A stretch of 62,022 nucleotides of DNA from Nitrococcus mobilis (GCA_024102725.1 JAGFJL010000162.1:1-62022), one strand, 5' to 3'; numbered from the stretch's first letter, positions 14,894 through 25,513 are shown. Numbers and translations: made by a program. The notes: generated by a model from the letters alone, not told the origin.

Positions 14894-16495
14894 TCAGTAT
14901 TTCGCTGCCGCACTGAGTCGCGCCTGCTGTGTAGTCTTTGCTACGGGCGATGGTTGGAGGCTGGCCGCCGTGAGGAACGCCTCCGCCCATTGAAAAACAT
15001 CATGGTCGCGGATGGCTCGGCGTAACCGCCGCATACGCTCGAGCCGCTCTTCTCTGGGCATCACGAACGCTTGGTAGATGCGCTCTGCAGTACCTTCTAT
15101 ATCGTGCGGGTTGATCAGCAACGCGCCGACTTGCAACTCCGCAGCGGCGCCGGCGAACTCGCTCAGGATCAGTACGCCGTCGCCCTCGATCTGGGCGGCG
15201 CAATATTCTTTGGCGACCAGGTTCATGCCGTCTTTGAGCGGTGTGATCAGGGCGATGCTCGCTGTGCGATAGTAGGCGAGCAGATCTTCCCGGGACAGAC
15301 TGTGATACATGTAGTGGACCGGTATCCAACCCGGTTTGCTGAATCGGCCGTTGATTTCGCTGACGAGTTGTTCCACGTCGCGGCGTAACTGGGCGTAATC
15401 GCCGATGCTCTCGCGGCTAGGCACGAGATGTTGGGCTAAGATGAGCTTGCCGTGTAACTCGGTGTGGCGTTCGAGCATCCGGCGGAAGGCGCGCAATCGA
15501 TGTAAAATGCCTTTGGTATAATCGAGCCGGTCCACGCCCAAGATCATCCGCCGTTCCTGCAGATCGGCGCGAAGCTGTGCCATTCGGTGTTGTACTGGGG
15601 CCGAAGCGGCGTCTGCGGCCATTTTCGAGTAGTCGATGCTAATCGGCAAAGTCGCGATCTTGGCATGGCGCCAGACTTGGTCGCCCGCCGCTGTACGCAT
15701 CAGAAAGCGCGCTCGGGTCGTCTGCGGGCCGTCTGTTGCGGCCGAGAAACGCTCGATCGATGCTTCGGCACAGCGCAGGAAATTGTACCGGTCCTGATCC
15801 GTTTGGAAGGCAATGAGATCGAAGTCGAGCAGGCTGCCGATGATCCGCCGCCGCCACGGCAACTTGTGGAAGAGAGCGCGGGATGGGAACGGAATGTGCA
15901 AAAAGAACCCCCGTCGGTTCGGGAGCTGCAGCCGGTTCAACTCACGCCCGAGCAACATCAGGTGGTAGTCGTGAACCCAGAGAAAATCATTGGGGGCCGC
16001 CTCTCTTGCCAGTATTTCGGCGAATTTGCAATTGACCCGACAGTAGGTGTGCCAGTCGGCGGTGCTGAAGTTGCAGTTTTCCGGCCTATCGTGGAACAAT
16101 GGCCAAATAACACCGTTGGAGAAGCCCTGATAGAAGCCACCGATCTCCTCGCGGCTCAGGGCAACAGCCTGCATACGCAGGTTATCGCTCGCCGCCAGGT
16201 GCTCGAGAACAGTGGCGAGTTCTGCATCTTCAACGTCCGCCGCGCCCGACCAGCCCACCCATAGACCGCCTCGTTTTTGCAGAATAGGGCGGAGTGCCGC
16301 AACCAGCCCGCCGGCTGCAGGCTTAGCCTCCCAGCTATCGTGCTCGGAGCGATTCAGCATGATTGGAAGTCGATTGGAGACGATAATGATGCGTTGGCTG
16401 GGTGGAGGCGGAGTTGCGATGGTTTGGTGATCGAATGTGGCGCTGGGGCTGCGGTTACGCGGTCGGCGTTCGTTCCCTGAATCGTGGGCAGCCAT
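14894..16495 (-). CDS. otsA: trehalose-6-phosphate synthase
   Basis: A 533-residue GT20 glycosyltransferase that joins UDP-glucose and glucose 6-phosphate into trehalose 6-phosphate, the first step of osmoprotectant trehalose synthesis. Seen in order: [10 protein letters not shown] (about 36-45), [19 protein letters not shown] (175-179), HIPFPS (200-205), [11 protein letters not shown] (about 310) and the nucleotide-binding [11 protein letters not shown] (about 420). The N-terminal 33 residues are an extra polar segment compared with E. coli OtsA. A ribosome binding site (GAGGTG) precedes the ATG at 16495. It is divergent from otsB across a 0.5-kb space, an arrangement suited to joint osmotic control. 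Confidence 0.95.
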   Translation of the reverse strand: MAAHDSGNERRPRNRSPSATFDHQTIATPPPPSQRIIIVSNRLPIMLNRSEHDSWEAKPAAGGLVAALRPILQKRGGLWVGWSGAADVEDAELATVLEHLAASDNLRMQAVALSREEIGGFYQGFSNGVIWPLFHDRPENCNFSTADWHTYCRVNCKFAEILAREAAPNDFLWVHDYHLMLLGRELNRLQLPNRRGFFLHIPFPSRALFHKLPWRRRIIGSLLDFDLIAFQTDQDRYNFLRCAEASIERFSAATDGPQTTRARFLMRTAAGDQVWRHAKIATLPISIDYSKMAADAASAPVQHRMAQLRADLQERRMILGVDRLDYTKGILHRLRAFRRMLERHTELHGKLILAQHLVPSRESIGDYAQLRRDVEQLVSEINGRFSKPGWIPVHYMYHSLSREDLLAYYRTASIALITPLKDGMNLVAKEYCAAQIEGDGVLILSEFAGAAAELQVGALLINPHDIEGTAERIYQAFVMPREERLERMRRLRRAIRDHDVFQWAEAFLTAASLQPSPVAKTTQQARLSAAAKY

Positions 16496-16828
16496 GGAAA
16501 CACCTCATGCCTGATTATCACATCATAAACAGTCTGACAAAAAAATGGCGGAAAGTGTTGATCTCGGTCATGGCAATGCGTTTTAACTTGACATCGCCAG
16601 GTTGGTTTGGGGAATGAGCCTCAAAATATGTTCAGGCAGTGTTCCATCATCAGTAAACACTCCCGTGCATGTGCCACATTTTCATCGGCAAGGTTTTCGT
16701 AATTGAGCTGGTGATGAATTTTGCGCCAGTTCATACGCACTCACGTGCGAATCAGCGTAACTTTTATATCTATGTATTTAGGATAGACCGATATCGGCGC
16801 GGCCGCTCGACGGGTCGGCAGGTGTTGA
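16496..16828. other. otsA-otsB divergent intergenic region
   Basis: 333 bases with no supported gene. AT content is higher than in the neighbours. It includes a TTGACA hexamer at 16588-16593 without a good partner and an AGTGTT...AACACT inverted repeat around 16637-16660. It must hold the promoters of otsA (leftward) and of the small ORF/otsB (rightward). Confidence 0.4.
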
Positions 16829-17002
16829 ATGGCTATGGGGAACACTCAGCCGCTTTTCTCAGACGCGCAACTCGATGCCGCGCACGCCGATATCTTTGCC
16901 CTGGCCGGGGGGGTGGCCGATTCGGGCGAGTCCCTCGTCTATCTTGAGCGCGGCGCAGATAACGTGTTGACCGGATTTTTTTACCGAGGTGACCGTGACT
17001 GA
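16829..17002 (+). CDS. small ORF directly upstream of otsB (hypothetical)
   Basis: A 57-codon ORF from the ATG at 16829 (or 55 codons from 16835) to the TGA at 17000-17002, one base before the otsB ATG at 17004. The peptide is acidic and has protein-like composition (QLDAAHADIFALAGGVADSG). No domain is known to me. The near-touching arrangement suggests translational coupling with otsB. Alternatively it is an N-terminal fragment of a lost gene. Confidence 0.4.
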   Translation: MAMGNTQPLFSDAQLDAAHADIFALAGGVADSGESLVYLERGADNVLTGFFYRGDRD

Positions 17003-17003
17003 G

Positions 17004-17813
17004 ATGGATTGCCAGCCGCGGCGGGCGGCCCAGTTACCCTCCGGGCTTGCCGCGCTGCCGCAGCTCCTGCAGACGTGGAAAGATGGATTGTTGATGCTGC
17101 TCGATTATGACGGCACGCTCACACCCATCGTAGAGCGCCCGGAATTGGCGGTCCTCGCACCCGAGACACGAGCTATCCTGCGCGAGTTGGTCTCGGTTAT
17201 GCCCGTCGCCATAGTGAGCGGCCGTGAGCTGAGCGTGCTGAGAGAGCTAATCGATGTGCCAGGGTTGGTGTACGTGGGCAATCATGGTTTCGATATGGAG
17301 AACCTGGCGGGCGAGAATCATCCGCTCGAGGCTGTGCAGGCTTACCTGCCGGCGCTGGATGCGGTAGAGCAACACTTGCGAGAAGGCTTGGCTTGTATTG
17401 CCGGTGTGCTCCTCGAGCGCAAGCGCTCTTCCCTCGCCGTGCATTTTCGTCTGGTCGCAGAAGCCGATGTGCCACAAGTTCAAACCCAGGTACAAGAAGT
17501 GCTTTCGGCACATCCGCAACTAAAAGTCACGCCGGGCAAGAAGGTAATCGAGATTCAGCCGGGCCTCGATTGGGACAAGGGCAGGGCCGTGGAGTGGCTT
17601 CTGCCACAGCTGGACGCCAGCGGGCGGCGGCACCCGATCTATATCGGCGATGACCGGACCGACGAGAACGCTTTCCGGATCGTGTGCCGGCGCGGTACCG
17701 GGATTCTGGTGCGTGACGATGACCATCCTACGACCGCGCACTATGCGCTGGAGAATCCCGGGGAGGTGCGGCTATTTTTGCAGCAACTGACTCAGTCGCT
17801 GAAGAGCGTTTGA
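17004..17813 (+). CDS. otsB: trehalose-6-phosphate phosphatase
   Basis: A 269-residue HAD-superfamily phosphatase that removes phosphate from trehalose 6-phosphate, completing the OtsA-OtsB pathway. The nucleophile motif is LLDYDGTLTPI (Asp34, Asp36), motif II is AIVSGRE, motif III contains the lysines of GKKVIEIQP, and motif IV is GDDRTDENAF (about 217). The ATG at 17004 gives the usual N-terminus. GTG 16989 is possible but has no spaced ribosome binding site. It is convergent with smpB, whose stop is 20 bases away. Confidence 0.93.
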   Translation: MDCQPRRAAQLPSGLAALPQLLQTWKDGLLMLLDYDGTLTPIVERPELAVLAPETRAILRELVSVMPVAIVSGRELSVLRELIDVPGLVYVGNHGFDMENLAGENHPLEAVQAYLPALDAVEQHLREGLACIAGVLLERKRSSLAVHFRLVAEADVPQVQTQVQEVLSAHPQLKVTPGKKVIEIQPGLDWDKGRAVEWLLPQLDASGRRHPIYIGDDRTDENAFRIVCRRGTGILVRDDDHPTTAHYALENPGEVRLFLQQLTQSLKSV

Positions 17814-17833
17814 CCGGCGACGCACTACGCTAG

Positions 17834-18325
17834 TCACCGTTGGTGTTTGAGGAGACGCTGCTTCTCGCGCTGCCAGTCTTGTTCTTTCTGGGCGGCGCGC
17901 TTGTCAAATTTCTTCTTGCCTTTGGCCAGGGCGATATCGAGCTTGGCCCGCCCCCGTTTCCAGTGCATGTTGAGCGGCACCAGGGTGTAGCCGCGCTGTT
18001 CGGTGGCGCCGATCAGTCGGCTGAGCTCTCGTTCGTGCAGCAGCAGCTTGCGGGTGCGAATCGGGTCGGGCTGGATATGAGTGGACGCCGTCGGCAGGGG
18101 CGAGATATTGCAGCCGATGAGCCAGGCCTCGCCATCCTTGATGATGACGTAGCTCTCCTGCAAACTCCCCCGACCCGCACGCAGGGCCTTTACCTCCCAG
18201 CCCTGCAATGCGAGGCCGGCCTCGAAGGTGTCCTCGAGGTGGTAGTCGTGTCGGGCCCGACGGTTAACGCTGATGGTAGAGTTGCCGCCCGTTTTGATTT
18301 TGGAGTTTTGCTTGCTCACGCGCAT
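17834..18325 (-). CDS. smpB: SsrA-binding protein SmpB
   Basis: 163 residues; the RNA-binding partner of tmRNA in ribosome rescue. It contains the core [20 protein letters not shown] and the [20 protein letters not shown] block, followed by the GCNISP and [14 protein letters not shown] elements. The basic C-terminal tail ([20 protein letters not shown]) enters the mRNA channel in known structures. I chose the ATG at 18325 (MRVSKQNSK); the frame upstream is not conserved sequence. It lies divergent to the SNF transporter, and ssrA is on the same strand further left. Confidence 0.95.
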   Translation of the reverse strand: MRVSKQNSKIKTGGNSTISVNRRARHDYHLEDTFEAGLALQGWEVKALRAGRGSLQESYVIIKDGEAWLIGCNISPLPTASTHIQPDPIRTRKLLLHERELSRLIGATEQRGYTLVPLNMHWKRGRAKLDIALAKGKKKFDKRAAQKEQDWQREKQRLLKHQR

Positions 18326-18415
18326 TATTCTATCCGCGCTGCCCCCCGCAGTGCCAACTCGCAGCGTCGCTAGCGCGTGAGTGGCGCACACTGCGGTAGG
18401 GGAGTCCACCCAGGC

Positions 18416-19822
18416 ATGCTTCGATCGCTGGTCCGAGCGCGGCCGCTGCGCTCAAAACCATTGCCGCGCTACGGCCAGTGGTCGTCCCCTTTCATCTTTG
18501 TCCTTGCTGTCATCGGCTCGGCTATGGGGCTGGGCAATATTTGGAGATTCCCTTATTTGGTGGGGCAATACGGCGGCAGTGCTTTCGTGTTGGTCTATCT
18601 CGCCTGCGTGGTTGCCGTGGGATTACCGCTTATGGTGGCCGAGCTCATGCTCGGGCGGCGCAGTCGCTGCACGCCCATTTACGGCCTGCTGCGCATCGCT
18701 CGTGAAGAGGGGCTAAGCGGGGGTTGGTCGGTGATCGGCTGGCTCGGCAGCGTCACGGGCATGCTGGCGCTCTCAGCCTACAGCATTGTCGGCGGCTGGA
18801 GCATGGCGTATGTATTCCGTTCGGCCGCCGGGGCTTTCCATGAGCTTGACGCGGTGGCGGCCGCGCGCCTGTTTCAGGAGCTCACGGATGATCCCGAGCG
18901 CCTGCTGGCGTGGCATACCCTGTTTATGGCAATGACGATCCTCGTGGTCGGCCGAGGGGTGCGCTACGGTCTCGAGGAGGCTGTGCGCTGGTTCGTGCCG
19001 GTGTTGTTGACGATTCTCGGGATCTTGGTGTTCTATGCCCATGGCCAGCCGAGTTTCGATCGGGCCGTGGATTTCCTGTTGCGGGCGGACTTTGCTCGGC
19101 TGGATGCCACCGCCTTGCTGGCTGCTCTTGGTCATGCCTTTTTCTCGCTCAGCCTGGGGTTGGGAGCGTTAGTGATCTACGGCGCTTATGCTCCGGAGCG
19201 GGTATCCTTGCTGGCCGTTGCGCCTGTAGTGGTGTTGACCGATGCGCTGGTCGGGCTGTTGGCCGGCCTTGCCCTGGTCCCGGTGGTCTTTCAGGCGGGT
19301 TTGAGTGTTGTGCCGGGACCGGGGCTGATCTTCCAGACGTTGCCACTTGCTTTCGGCACAATTCCCGGTGGTCAGCTCATGGCCACGTTGTTCTTTACCA
19401 TGCTGGTGTTGGCCATCTGGATTTCGGCGATTTCGATGCTCGAACCGGCGGTTACCTATGTAATGAAGCGCTGGCGGGTCGAGCGATCGCTCGCGGCCAG
19501 CTTGGTCGGTGTTCTGGTGTGGTCGCTTGGAGTGCTATCGCTGCTCTCGTTCAATCTCTGGTCGCATCTGCAGCCGTTGGGGAGCTGGTCTCCCCTCGGA
19601 CGGGGCACTTTTTTCGATGTGTTGAATTTTTTTGTTACCGGCTTGTTGCTGCCGCTGACCGGGCTACTGACCGCGCTGTTCGTCGGTTGGCGAATGTCGG
19701 CGGACAGCAGCCGAATCGAACTGGGCGGCGGTTGGGGTTATCGTTTATGGCTCGTCCTGATACGGTTCACTACACCCGTGGCCGTGGTTTTGCTGTTCCT
19801 CCACGCCATGGGATTAGTGTAG
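18416..19822 (+). CDS. SNF-family Na+-dependent symporter (NSS family)
   Basis: A 468-residue neurotransmitter:sodium symporter homologue (LeuT/TnaT type). The family hallmark is in helix 1: [20 protein letters not shown], with unwound-helix residues for Na+ and substrate binding. About 11-12 helices are visible in total. Helix 6 carries [16 protein letters not shown]. The ATG at 18416 is preferred over GTG 18377 because the first 13 residues of the longer form are uncharacteristic, and GGGGAG lies about 12 bases upstream. It probably imports an amino acid or similar solute, which cannot be told from sequence. Its stop codon lies inside a 51-bp inverted repeat. Confidence 0.9.
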   Translation: MLRSLVRARPLRSKPLPRYGQWSSPFIFVLAVIGSAMGLGNIWRFPYLVGQYGGSAFVLVYLACVVAVGLPLMVAELMLGRRSRCTPIYGLLRIAREEGLSGGWSVIGWLGSVTGMLALSAYSIVGGWSMAYVFRSAAGAFHELDAVAAARLFQELTDDPERLLAWHTLFMAMTILVVGRGVRYGLEEAVRWFVPVLLTILGILVFYAHGQPSFDRAVDFLLRADFARLDATALLAALGHAFFSLSLGLGALVIYGAYAPERVSLLAVAPVVVLTDALVGLLAGLALVPVVFQAGLSVVPGPGLIFQTLPLAFGTIPGGQLMATLFFTMLVLAIWISAISMLEPAVTYVMKRWRVERSLAASLVGVLVWSLGVLSLLSFNLWSHLQPLGSWSPLGRGTFFDVLNFFVTGLLLPLTGLLTALFVGWRMSADSSRIELGGGWGYRLWLVLIRFTTPVAVVLLFLHAMGLV

Positions 19823-19867
19823 TGCATCGCCCATTTGGCACGTGCCAAATAGGGCGATGCACTACAC
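19817..19867. repeat. 51-bp near-perfect inverted repeat
   Basis: The left arm (from GTGTAGTGCATCGCCC to ATTTGGCAC) and the right arm (from GTGCCAAAT to GGGCGATGCACTACAC) pair over 25 bp with a single unpaired base on the right. The centre, ATTTGGCACGTGCCAAAT, is a perfect 18-bp palindrome. It overlaps the SNF stop codon (19820-19822) and ends 31 bases before ratA. There is no T-run, so a plain terminator is unlikely. Confidence 0.85.
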
Positions 19868-19898
19868 CTCTGGACTGGCTGTTGGATTGGGAAGTTTT

Positions 19899-20348
19899 AT
19901 GACACTCGTTTCGCGTTCGGCCCTGGTGCCGTACTCGCCTGAGGTTATGTTCCGGCTCGTAGAGGATGTCGATGCCTATCACCATTTTCTTCCCTGGTGC
20001 AAGGAGAGTCGAGTTCTGCAGCGGGATGAGGACTGTGTGCGTGCGATGATCGTTGTCGCCAAAAGCGGGTTGGAGAAATCTTTCACTACCCAGAATCGGC
20101 TCCATCCCAGTAAGATGATCGACATCCGTCTGGTCGAGGGGCCGTTCCGGCACCTCAGCGGTTTCTGGCGTTTCCACGGATTGCCGGGCAATGCCTGCAA
20201 AGTGGCCTTGGACCTCGAGTTCGAGTTCGCGAACCGGCTGCTGGGGATGGCGTTCGGCCGCGTGTTTCATCAAGTGGCCAATACGCTGGTGGATTCGTTT
20301 GTGCATCGGGCGGATGAGCTCTATGGAGCCCCCGATGCGGTCTACTAG
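19899..20348 (+). CDS. ratA: RatA / COQ10-like START-domain protein
   Basis: A 149-residue protein of the polyketide-cyclase/START superfamily, RatA group (YfjG in E. coli). It shows the pattern SALVPYSPEVMFRLVEDVDA, YHHFLPWCKES, and a C-terminal helix ending FVHRADELYG. Family members were linked to ubiquinone binding (like yeast Coq10) and, in E. coli, to inhibition of 70S ribosome assembly as a putative toxin. The ATG at 19899 with GGAAG before it is preferred; the longer frame runs into the inverted repeat. It lies near smpB as in many gammaproteobacteria, here separated by the SNF gene. Its TAG overlaps the lpxH TAG convergently (20345-20348). Confidence 0.88.
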   Translation: MTLVSRSALVPYSPEVMFRLVEDVDAYHHFLPWCKESRVLQRDEDCVRAMIVVAKSGLEKSFTTQNRLHPSKMIDIRLVEGPFRHLSGFWRFHGLPGNACKVALDLEFEFANRLLGMAFGRVFHQVANTLVDSFVHRADELYGAPDAVY

Positions 20349-21124
20349 CGGCTTCGGGGGGTGGCGGTGGGCACCTCGCCCAGCGCCAGTTGCCGCAATT
20401 GCCAGCGGCCGCCCTCGCAGAGTAGGAGACTGCCCTGCTCGTACCAGTCACCTAGCACGATGCGCTGGGCCGGTTCGCCGTCGAGCTCGAAGCGATGTAC
20501 GCCCGGCCGATGGGTGTGGCCGTGAATCATATGACGCGTGCCCTGTTCGCGCAGGATCTGCTGGACACTGTGCGGACTCACGTCCAGCCGGGCCGTATCG
20601 GTGCGACGGTTGTGCTCGGTGCTCTCGCGGCGTGCCCGGGCCGCATAGGCCAACCGCTGCGCGCGCGGTTTGGCCAGGAATTCCGTCTGCCAATGCGGAT
20701 CGCGGACCACGGCGCGAAAGCGCTGATATTCGATGTCATCGGTGCACAGCGTGTCGCCGTGCAGCAGCAGTACCTGCACTCCATCCAGCGTGATGCGGCT
20801 CATATCGTCGAGGAGGAATGCGCCGGTGGCCCGGCTGAAGCCCTCACCGAGCAGAAAGTCGCGGTTGCCCCGCATCACGTACACCGGGACACCGGCGGTA
20901 GTGAGTGCTCTTAGCCCATGGATTACCGGGTCTTCGGTGTCGAGGGCATCATCGCCGATCCAGGCTTCGAAAAGGTCACCCAATATATACAGCGCCTGCG
21001 CTTGCCGTGCGTTTTGCGCCAGGAACTGGATGAATAGCCGAGTCACCGCAGGACGGCGAGGCTCCAGGTGGAGATCGGAGATGAATAACACCGGTCGGTG
21101 ATTGGTATCATGGATATTATGCAT
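20345..21124 (-). CDS. lpxH: UDP-2,3-diacylglucosamine diphosphatase
   Basis: A 259-residue calcineurin-like metallophosphoesterase that hydrolyses UDP-2,3-diacylglucosamine to lipid X and UMP in lipid A synthesis, on the cytoplasmic membrane face. Metal ligands are visible in order: FISDLHL (Asp17, His19), LGDLFEAW, RGNRDFL, LLHGDTLC and HGHTHRPG. Presence of LpxH is consistent with a gammaproteobacterial outer membrane. It is convergent with ratA. Confidence 0.94.
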   Translation of the reverse strand: MHNIHDTNHRPVLFISDLHLEPRRPAVTRLFIQFLAQNARQAQALYILGDLFEAWIGDDALDTEDPVIHGLRALTTAGVPVYVMRGNRDFLLGEGFSRATGAFLLDDMSRITLDGVQVLLLHGDTLCTDDIEYQRFRAVVRDPHWQTEFLAKPRAQRLAYAARARRESTEHNRRTDTARLDVSPHSVQQILREQGTRHMIHGHTHRPGVHRFELDGEPAQRIVLGDWYEQGSLLLCEGGRWQLRQLALGEVPTATPRSR

Positions 21125-21222
21125 CGAGGCTGCCGACTCCTTGGGGCCAGCGCACTGCGACTTGCAATGCCGCTGACCGATTTTGTGTCCATCCGAGGCT
21201 TTTCGTTTACGATTGAGCGCCT

Positions 21223-22632
21223 ATGCAATCCTGCCCTATCAAGACCCGCTTTGCACCCAGCCCTACGGGCTTGATGCACCTGGGTAATCTTCGCACGGCG
21301 CTATTCAATCTGCTGCTCGCCCGCGGGCCGGCGGGCGGCTGCTTCGTGCTGCGTATCGAGGACACCGATCGCGAGCGCAGCTCCGCCTGGGCCGCAACGG
21401 CACTCATGCAGGAGCTGCTCTGGCTCGGGCTGGACTGGGATGAAGGGCCGCAACGCGCAGGGCCTGGCGGACCTTGGCGGCAGTCCGAACGTGCGGCGTT
21501 GTATGCCGAACTCTATCCGCGTCTCGAGCAATCTCGCCAAGCTTATCCTTGCTTCTGCAGCGACCGAGAGCTCCAATACCAGCGCGAGGCACAGCTGGCC
21601 GCCCGGCAGCCGCCCCGATATTTGGGCACTTGCCGGCGCTTGACCGATGCCGAAATCCGGGCCCGGCGCGGCCGAGGTGAGCGGCCTACGCTTCGCTTCC
21701 GCGTCCCCGCGGGGCGTACGGTTGTTTACTCGGATTTGGTTCGTGGCGAACAGCACGCCGCTACGGACGAGTTCGGTGATTTCATCATACGCCGGGCCGA
21801 TGCCTCGGCCGCCTTCTTGTTCTGCAACGCCGTGGACGATGCGCTCATGGGGATCACGCACGTGCTGCGCGGCGAGGATCATTTGGCCAATACCCCGCGC
21901 CAGTTGCTGTTACTGGAAGCCCTGGGGTTGCGCGCCCCCCGCTACGGCCATCTGCCAATGATCGTGGGGCTCGACGGTGCGCCGCTCGCCAAGCGCCATG
22001 GCAGTCGCTCGGTGGCGGCGCTGCGTGAGGCGGGCTATCTGCCCGGGGCGCTGTTGAACTACCTGGCGCGGCTGGGCCATGCCTACGGTGATATCGGTCT
22101 GCAGGGGCTCAAGGAGCTTGCTTATGCCTTTGAAGTGCAACGGATCGGGCGCTCGCCAGCGCATTTCGACCCGCAGCAGTTGGATTATTGGCAGCAACAG
22201 GCGGTGGCCGACGCCCCGGCTGCGGTGCTCGAGACCTGGCTCGGCGGTGCCAGGGTGCCGGCCGAGCAGCGGCGGCGTTTCGTGGAAGTTCTGCGTGCCA
22301 ACGTGCGCTTCCCCAACGAACTCCAGGATTGGGCCGAGCGGATCTACGGGTCGCTGCCGCCGCCAGATGAGTCCGCGCGCGAGATCCTGCGCGGGGCCGG
22401 TGCAGAGTTCTTCGAGACAGCGCTCCACCTGGTTGACGAGGACGGGGGGCTATCGCTGCAACGGTTGCGCCAGGTAACCGGTCTGCGCGGGCGCTCCTTG
22501 TTTTTGCCGTTGCGGCTTGCGCTTACGGGGGAACCACATGGCCCGGAGCTGGCCGGGCTGCTGATGCTGATGAGCCCCCAACGTCTACGCGAGCGATTGC
22601 GCCGGGCCGGCGAGCTGGCCCGCACCCGATAA
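21223..22632 (+). CDS. gltX: glutamyl-tRNA synthetase
   Basis: A 469-residue class I aminoacyl-tRNA synthetase charging tRNA with glutamate. The HIGH-type motif is [18 protein letters not shown] (about 13-30), and the KMSKS-type loop is [11 protein letters not shown] (about 250), with Ala in place of the usual Ser. Zinc-site cysteines are in [10 protein letters not shown], and a further one in YLGTCRRL. The divergence fits the GluRS2-like paralogues that some proteobacteria use to charge tRNA(Gln) for amidation, but with only one copy visible I cannot tell which kind this is. It is followed 16 bases later by cysS, probably in one operon. Confidence 0.92.
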   Translation: MQSCPIKTRFAPSPTGLMHLGNLRTALFNLLLARGPAGGCFVLRIEDTDRERSSAWAATALMQELLWLGLDWDEGPQRAGPGGPWRQSERAALYAELYPRLEQSRQAYPCFCSDRELQYQREAQLAARQPPRYLGTCRRLTDAEIRARRGRGERPTLRFRVPAGRTVVYSDLVRGEQHAATDEFGDFIIRRADASAAFLFCNAVDDALMGITHVLRGEDHLANTPRQLLLLEALGLRAPRYGHLPMIVGLDGAPLAKRHGSRSVAALREAGYLPGALLNYLARLGHAYGDIGLQGLKELAYAFEVQRIGRSPAHFDPQQLDYWQQQAVADAPAAVLETWLGGARVPAEQRRRFVEVLRANVRFPNELQDWAERIYGSLPPPDESAREILRGAGAEFFETALHLVDEDGGLSLQRLRQVTGLRGRSLFLPLRLALTGEPHGPELAGLLMLMSPQRLRERLRRAGELARTR

Positions 22633-22648
22633 AGGCAGCCGGATAGCA

Positions 22649-24058
22649 ATGCTCTACATTTACAACAGTTTGACCAACCGCAAGGAGCCGTTTCGGCCGA
22701 TCGAATCCGGCCGCGTCCGCATGTATGTCTGCGGCATGACGGTCTACGATTATTGCCACCTCGGTCACGCTCGGGCCATGGTGGTATTCGACACCGTGGT
22801 TCGTTATCTGCGTTCAGTCGGGTATCGAGTGAATTACGTGCGTAATATCACCGATGTGGATGACAAGATCATCCGCCGCGCCGCCGAGTTGGACGAGCCC
22901 GTGAACGTTTTGACCGAGCGTTTCATCGCGGCAATGCACGAAGACACGACAGCCCTTGGCTGTCTGCTCCCGGACGCCGAGCCGCGGGCGACGGCCTATA
23001 TGGATGCGATCGTTGCGCTGATCCAGCGTCTCTTGGATCGCGGCTACGCTTACCAGGCCGTTGACGATGGCAGCATTTACTATGCTGTAGAGCGCTTCGA
23101 AGACTATGGCCGGCTCTCCGGTGAGCGGTTGGAGGCACTGCGTGCCGGGGCCCGGGTCGAGCCCGAGACCGGCAAGCGGGATGCCGCCGATTTTGTGTTG
23201 TGGAAGGCGGCCAAGCCTGGCGAGCCCTGCTGGTCGGCGCCCTGGGGCGAGGGTCGCCCCGGTTGGCACATCGAATGTTCGGCTATGGCCGGTGCCTGTT
23301 TGGGGCGGCATTTCGACATTCATGGCGGTGGTTTGGATCTCAAGTTTCCGCACCACGAAAACGAGATCGCCCAATCCGAGGCGGCCTGGGGTGGGCGCTA
23401 CGTCAACTTTTGGATGCACAATGGCCATATCCGCATCAACGACGAGAAGATGTCCAAGTCCTTGGGCAACTTCTTCACGGTGCGGGAGGTGCTGCAGGTC
23501 TACCGTCCGGAGGAAATCCGCTACTTTCTGCTCTCGAGCCACTACCGCAGCCCCTTGAACTATTCCACGAGCGATTTGGATAACGCCCGTGCGGCGTTGG
23601 AGCGTCTTTACTTGGCGTTGCGTGACCTGCCGTTTGCCGAAGCCTCTCCGACGTTGGCCGAACCCTACTGCGAGGCCTTCCGACAAGCGATGGACGATGA
23701 TTTCAACACCCCTTTGGCATTGGCCGTACTGTTCGATCTCGCTCGTGAGATCAACCGCCGACGGGACCGCTTCGCGAGCCAGGCGGCGGCGCTTGCCGCT
23801 ACGTTGCGCGAATTGGGCGGGTTGCTCGGGCTGGCGCAGGCGGAACCGGAAGTTTTCCTCAAGGACGGCGCTGGGCCGCCGGTAGCCGCCGGTATCGACA
23901 GTGAGCGGGTGGAGGCGCTGCTCGCCGAACGTGCCTTGGCTCGTAAAAGCCGCGATTTTGCCACGGCGGATCGCATCCGCGATGAGCTCCAGGCCCAGGG
24001 CATTACCCTTGAGGATACGCCGCAGGGCACGGTTTGGCGGCGGTCTCGGCGGGGATGA
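22649..24058 (+). CDS. cysS: cysteinyl-tRNA synthetase
   Basis: A 469-residue class I synthetase. It has the zinc ligand and entry motif [20 protein letters not shown] (HIGH at 37-42), the zinc-site WHIECSAMA and [10 protein letters not shown] segments, and the KMSKS loop [11 protein letters not shown]. The C-terminal DALR-like anticodon-binding region ends in [20 protein letters not shown], typical of CysS. The start [12 protein letters not shown] is standard. It lies in operon with gltX and is convergent with corB after an 80-base gap. Confidence 0.96.
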   Translation: MLYIYNSLTNRKEPFRPIESGRVRMYVCGMTVYDYCHLGHARAMVVFDTVVRYLRSVGYRVNYVRNITDVDDKIIRRAAELDEPVNVLTERFIAAMHEDTTALGCLLPDAEPRATAYMDAIVALIQRLLDRGYAYQAVDDGSIYYAVERFEDYGRLSGERLEALRAGARVEPETGKRDAADFVLWKAAKPGEPCWSAPWGEGRPGWHIECSAMAGACLGRHFDIHGGGLDLKFPHHENEIAQSEAAWGGRYVNFWMHNGHIRINDEKMSKSLGNFFTVREVLQVYRPEEIRYFLLSSHYRSPLNYSTSDLDNARAALERLYLALRDLPFAEASPTLAEPYCEAFRQAMDDDFNTPLALAVLFDLAREINRRRDRFASQAAALAATLRELGGLLGLAQAEPEVFLKDGAGPPVAAGIDSERVEALLAERALARKSRDFATADRIRDELQAQGITLEDTPQGTVWRRSRRG

Positions 24059-24137
24059 CGGCGCTCGGAAGCGGATACCGGTTGCTCTGCGTAGATCTGC
24101 TGCCAGCCACGTGTCAAACGGCGAGCAGGTTATCCGG

Positions 24138-25424
24138 CTACTCGGTCGGCTGCGTCCTATGTCGGCGTCGGCGGCGAGGCTGAATCCGAGCCGTTTTCAC
24201 TTTGTGGCGCTCGGTCTGGATGATGGTGACCGGGTAATCGTCGAGTAGCAGGCTGGTGCCCGGTTCAGGGATGGCCTCGAGGTGCTCGAGTATGAGCCCA
24301 TTGAGCGTCTTTGGGCCGTTTACCGGCATGTTCCATTTGAGCAGCCGATTGAGTTCCCGCACGCTCGCACTGCCGTCGACCAGAAAGCTGCCGTCGGGCT
24401 GCGGATACACGTCTTGGATGGCGGCGGCCGGATCGGTGGTGAACTCGCCCACGATCTCCTCGAGGATATCCTCCAGTGTAATCAATCCTAAGATTTCCCC
24501 GTATTCATCGACCACCAGGCCGATTCGGCGGCGTTTGGCTTGGAAATTGAGCAGCTGAACAGGCAGCGGGGTGCCCTCCGGGATGAAATAGGGCTCGCTC
24601 AGATTGGCGATGAGTTCTTCCCGGGTCAGTGTGCTGCGCAGTACGCTGGTAAGTACTTGCCGCACATGTAGAAGGCCCTGTATATCATCGATGCTCCCCT
24701 GATAGACCGGTATGCGCGTGTACTGGCTGCCGGCGATCTGCTCGAGTATTTCGCTCCAACTATCCTCCAGATCGATGCCGACGATTTCGCTGCGGGGCAC
24801 CATAATGTCGTCCACCTCGACCTTCTCCAAATCGAGGATGTTCAGCAACATTTTCTGATGGCGGCGGGGAATCATGGCCTCCGCTTCGTTGACTACGACC
24901 CGCAGCTCTTCCCGGCTGAGAGTGGCGCTGCCCGCATCCTCTGGGTATGCGCCCAGCAGTCGCAGCAAGGTATTGGTGATGCAGTTGATGATCCAAACCA
25001 GGGGGTAACAAAACCGCAGCAGCGGGGCCAATACGAAGGCGGCTGGAAAGGCCAGTCGTTCGGGGCGCAGGGCCGCGAGCGTTTTGGGCGTCACTTCGGC
25101 AAAAATCAGTATGATCAGCGTGAGCAGGCCGGTGGAAACGGCGATTGCCCCCTCACCTCCCAATCGCAGGGCGATCACCGTGGCTACGGCAGAGGCCAGG
25201 ATGTTCACGAAATTGTTGCCGAGCAGAATCAAGCCAATCAGGCGATCCGGTCGCTGCAGCAACCGATCGGCCAAGCGCGCGCCCCGGTGTCCGGAGCGAG
25301 CGAGATGACGCAGGCGGTAGCGATTCAGCGTCATCAAAGCGGTTTCCGAGCCGGAGAAGCAGCCCGACAGAGCAATCAGCACCCCGAGCAGTCCGAATAG
25401 AACGCCTAATGGGATCTCGTGCAA
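24138..25424 (-). CDS. corB: CNNM/CorB-type membrane transporter protein
   Basis: 428 residues. An N-terminal DUF21/CNNM membrane domain (about 1-190, helices near 5-25, 65-90, 95-115, 125-150) begins with the signature SGSETALMTLNRYRLRHLA. A CBS pair follows (about 205-330, with DDIMVPRSEIVGIDLED and GLVVDEYGEILGLITLEDIL). It ends in a CorC_HlyC domain (about 340-415). In E. coli the homologue YfjD/CorB takes part in Mg2+/Co2+ homeostasis. The order ffh-ypjD-corB is the conserved gammaproteobacterial one, with ypjD and corB divergent from ffh as here. Confidence 0.92.
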   Translation of the reverse strand: MHEIPLGVLFGLLGVLIALSGCFSGSETALMTLNRYRLRHLARSGHRGARLADRLLQRPDRLIGLILLGNNFVNILASAVATVIALRLGGEGAIAVSTGLLTLIILIFAEVTPKTLAALRPERLAFPAAFVLAPLLRFCYPLVWIINCITNTLLRLLGAYPEDAGSATLSREELRVVVNEAEAMIPRRHQKMLLNILDLEKVEVDDIMVPRSEIVGIDLEDSWSEILEQIAGSQYTRIPVYQGSIDDIQGLLHVRQVLTSVLRSTLTREELIANLSEPYFIPEGTPLPVQLLNFQAKRRRIGLVVDEYGEILGLITLEDILEEIVGEFTTDPAAAIQDVYPQPDGSFLVDGSASVRELNRLLKWNMPVNGPKTLNGLILEHLEAIPEPGTSLLLDDYPVTIIQTERHKVKTARIQPRRRRRHRTQPTE

Positions 25425-25513
25425 GCAAGCTACCCCTGGATTATCGTGAGACGTCTTGTGGGCTTATGGGGAATTGTAGCGAGGCTGACGGTCGATCCGG
25501 CAGCCTCCTTCGG

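Noticed and set aside
16588..16620. TTGACA as -35 for the otsB side
   Set aside because: No acceptable -10 at 16-18 bases spacing.
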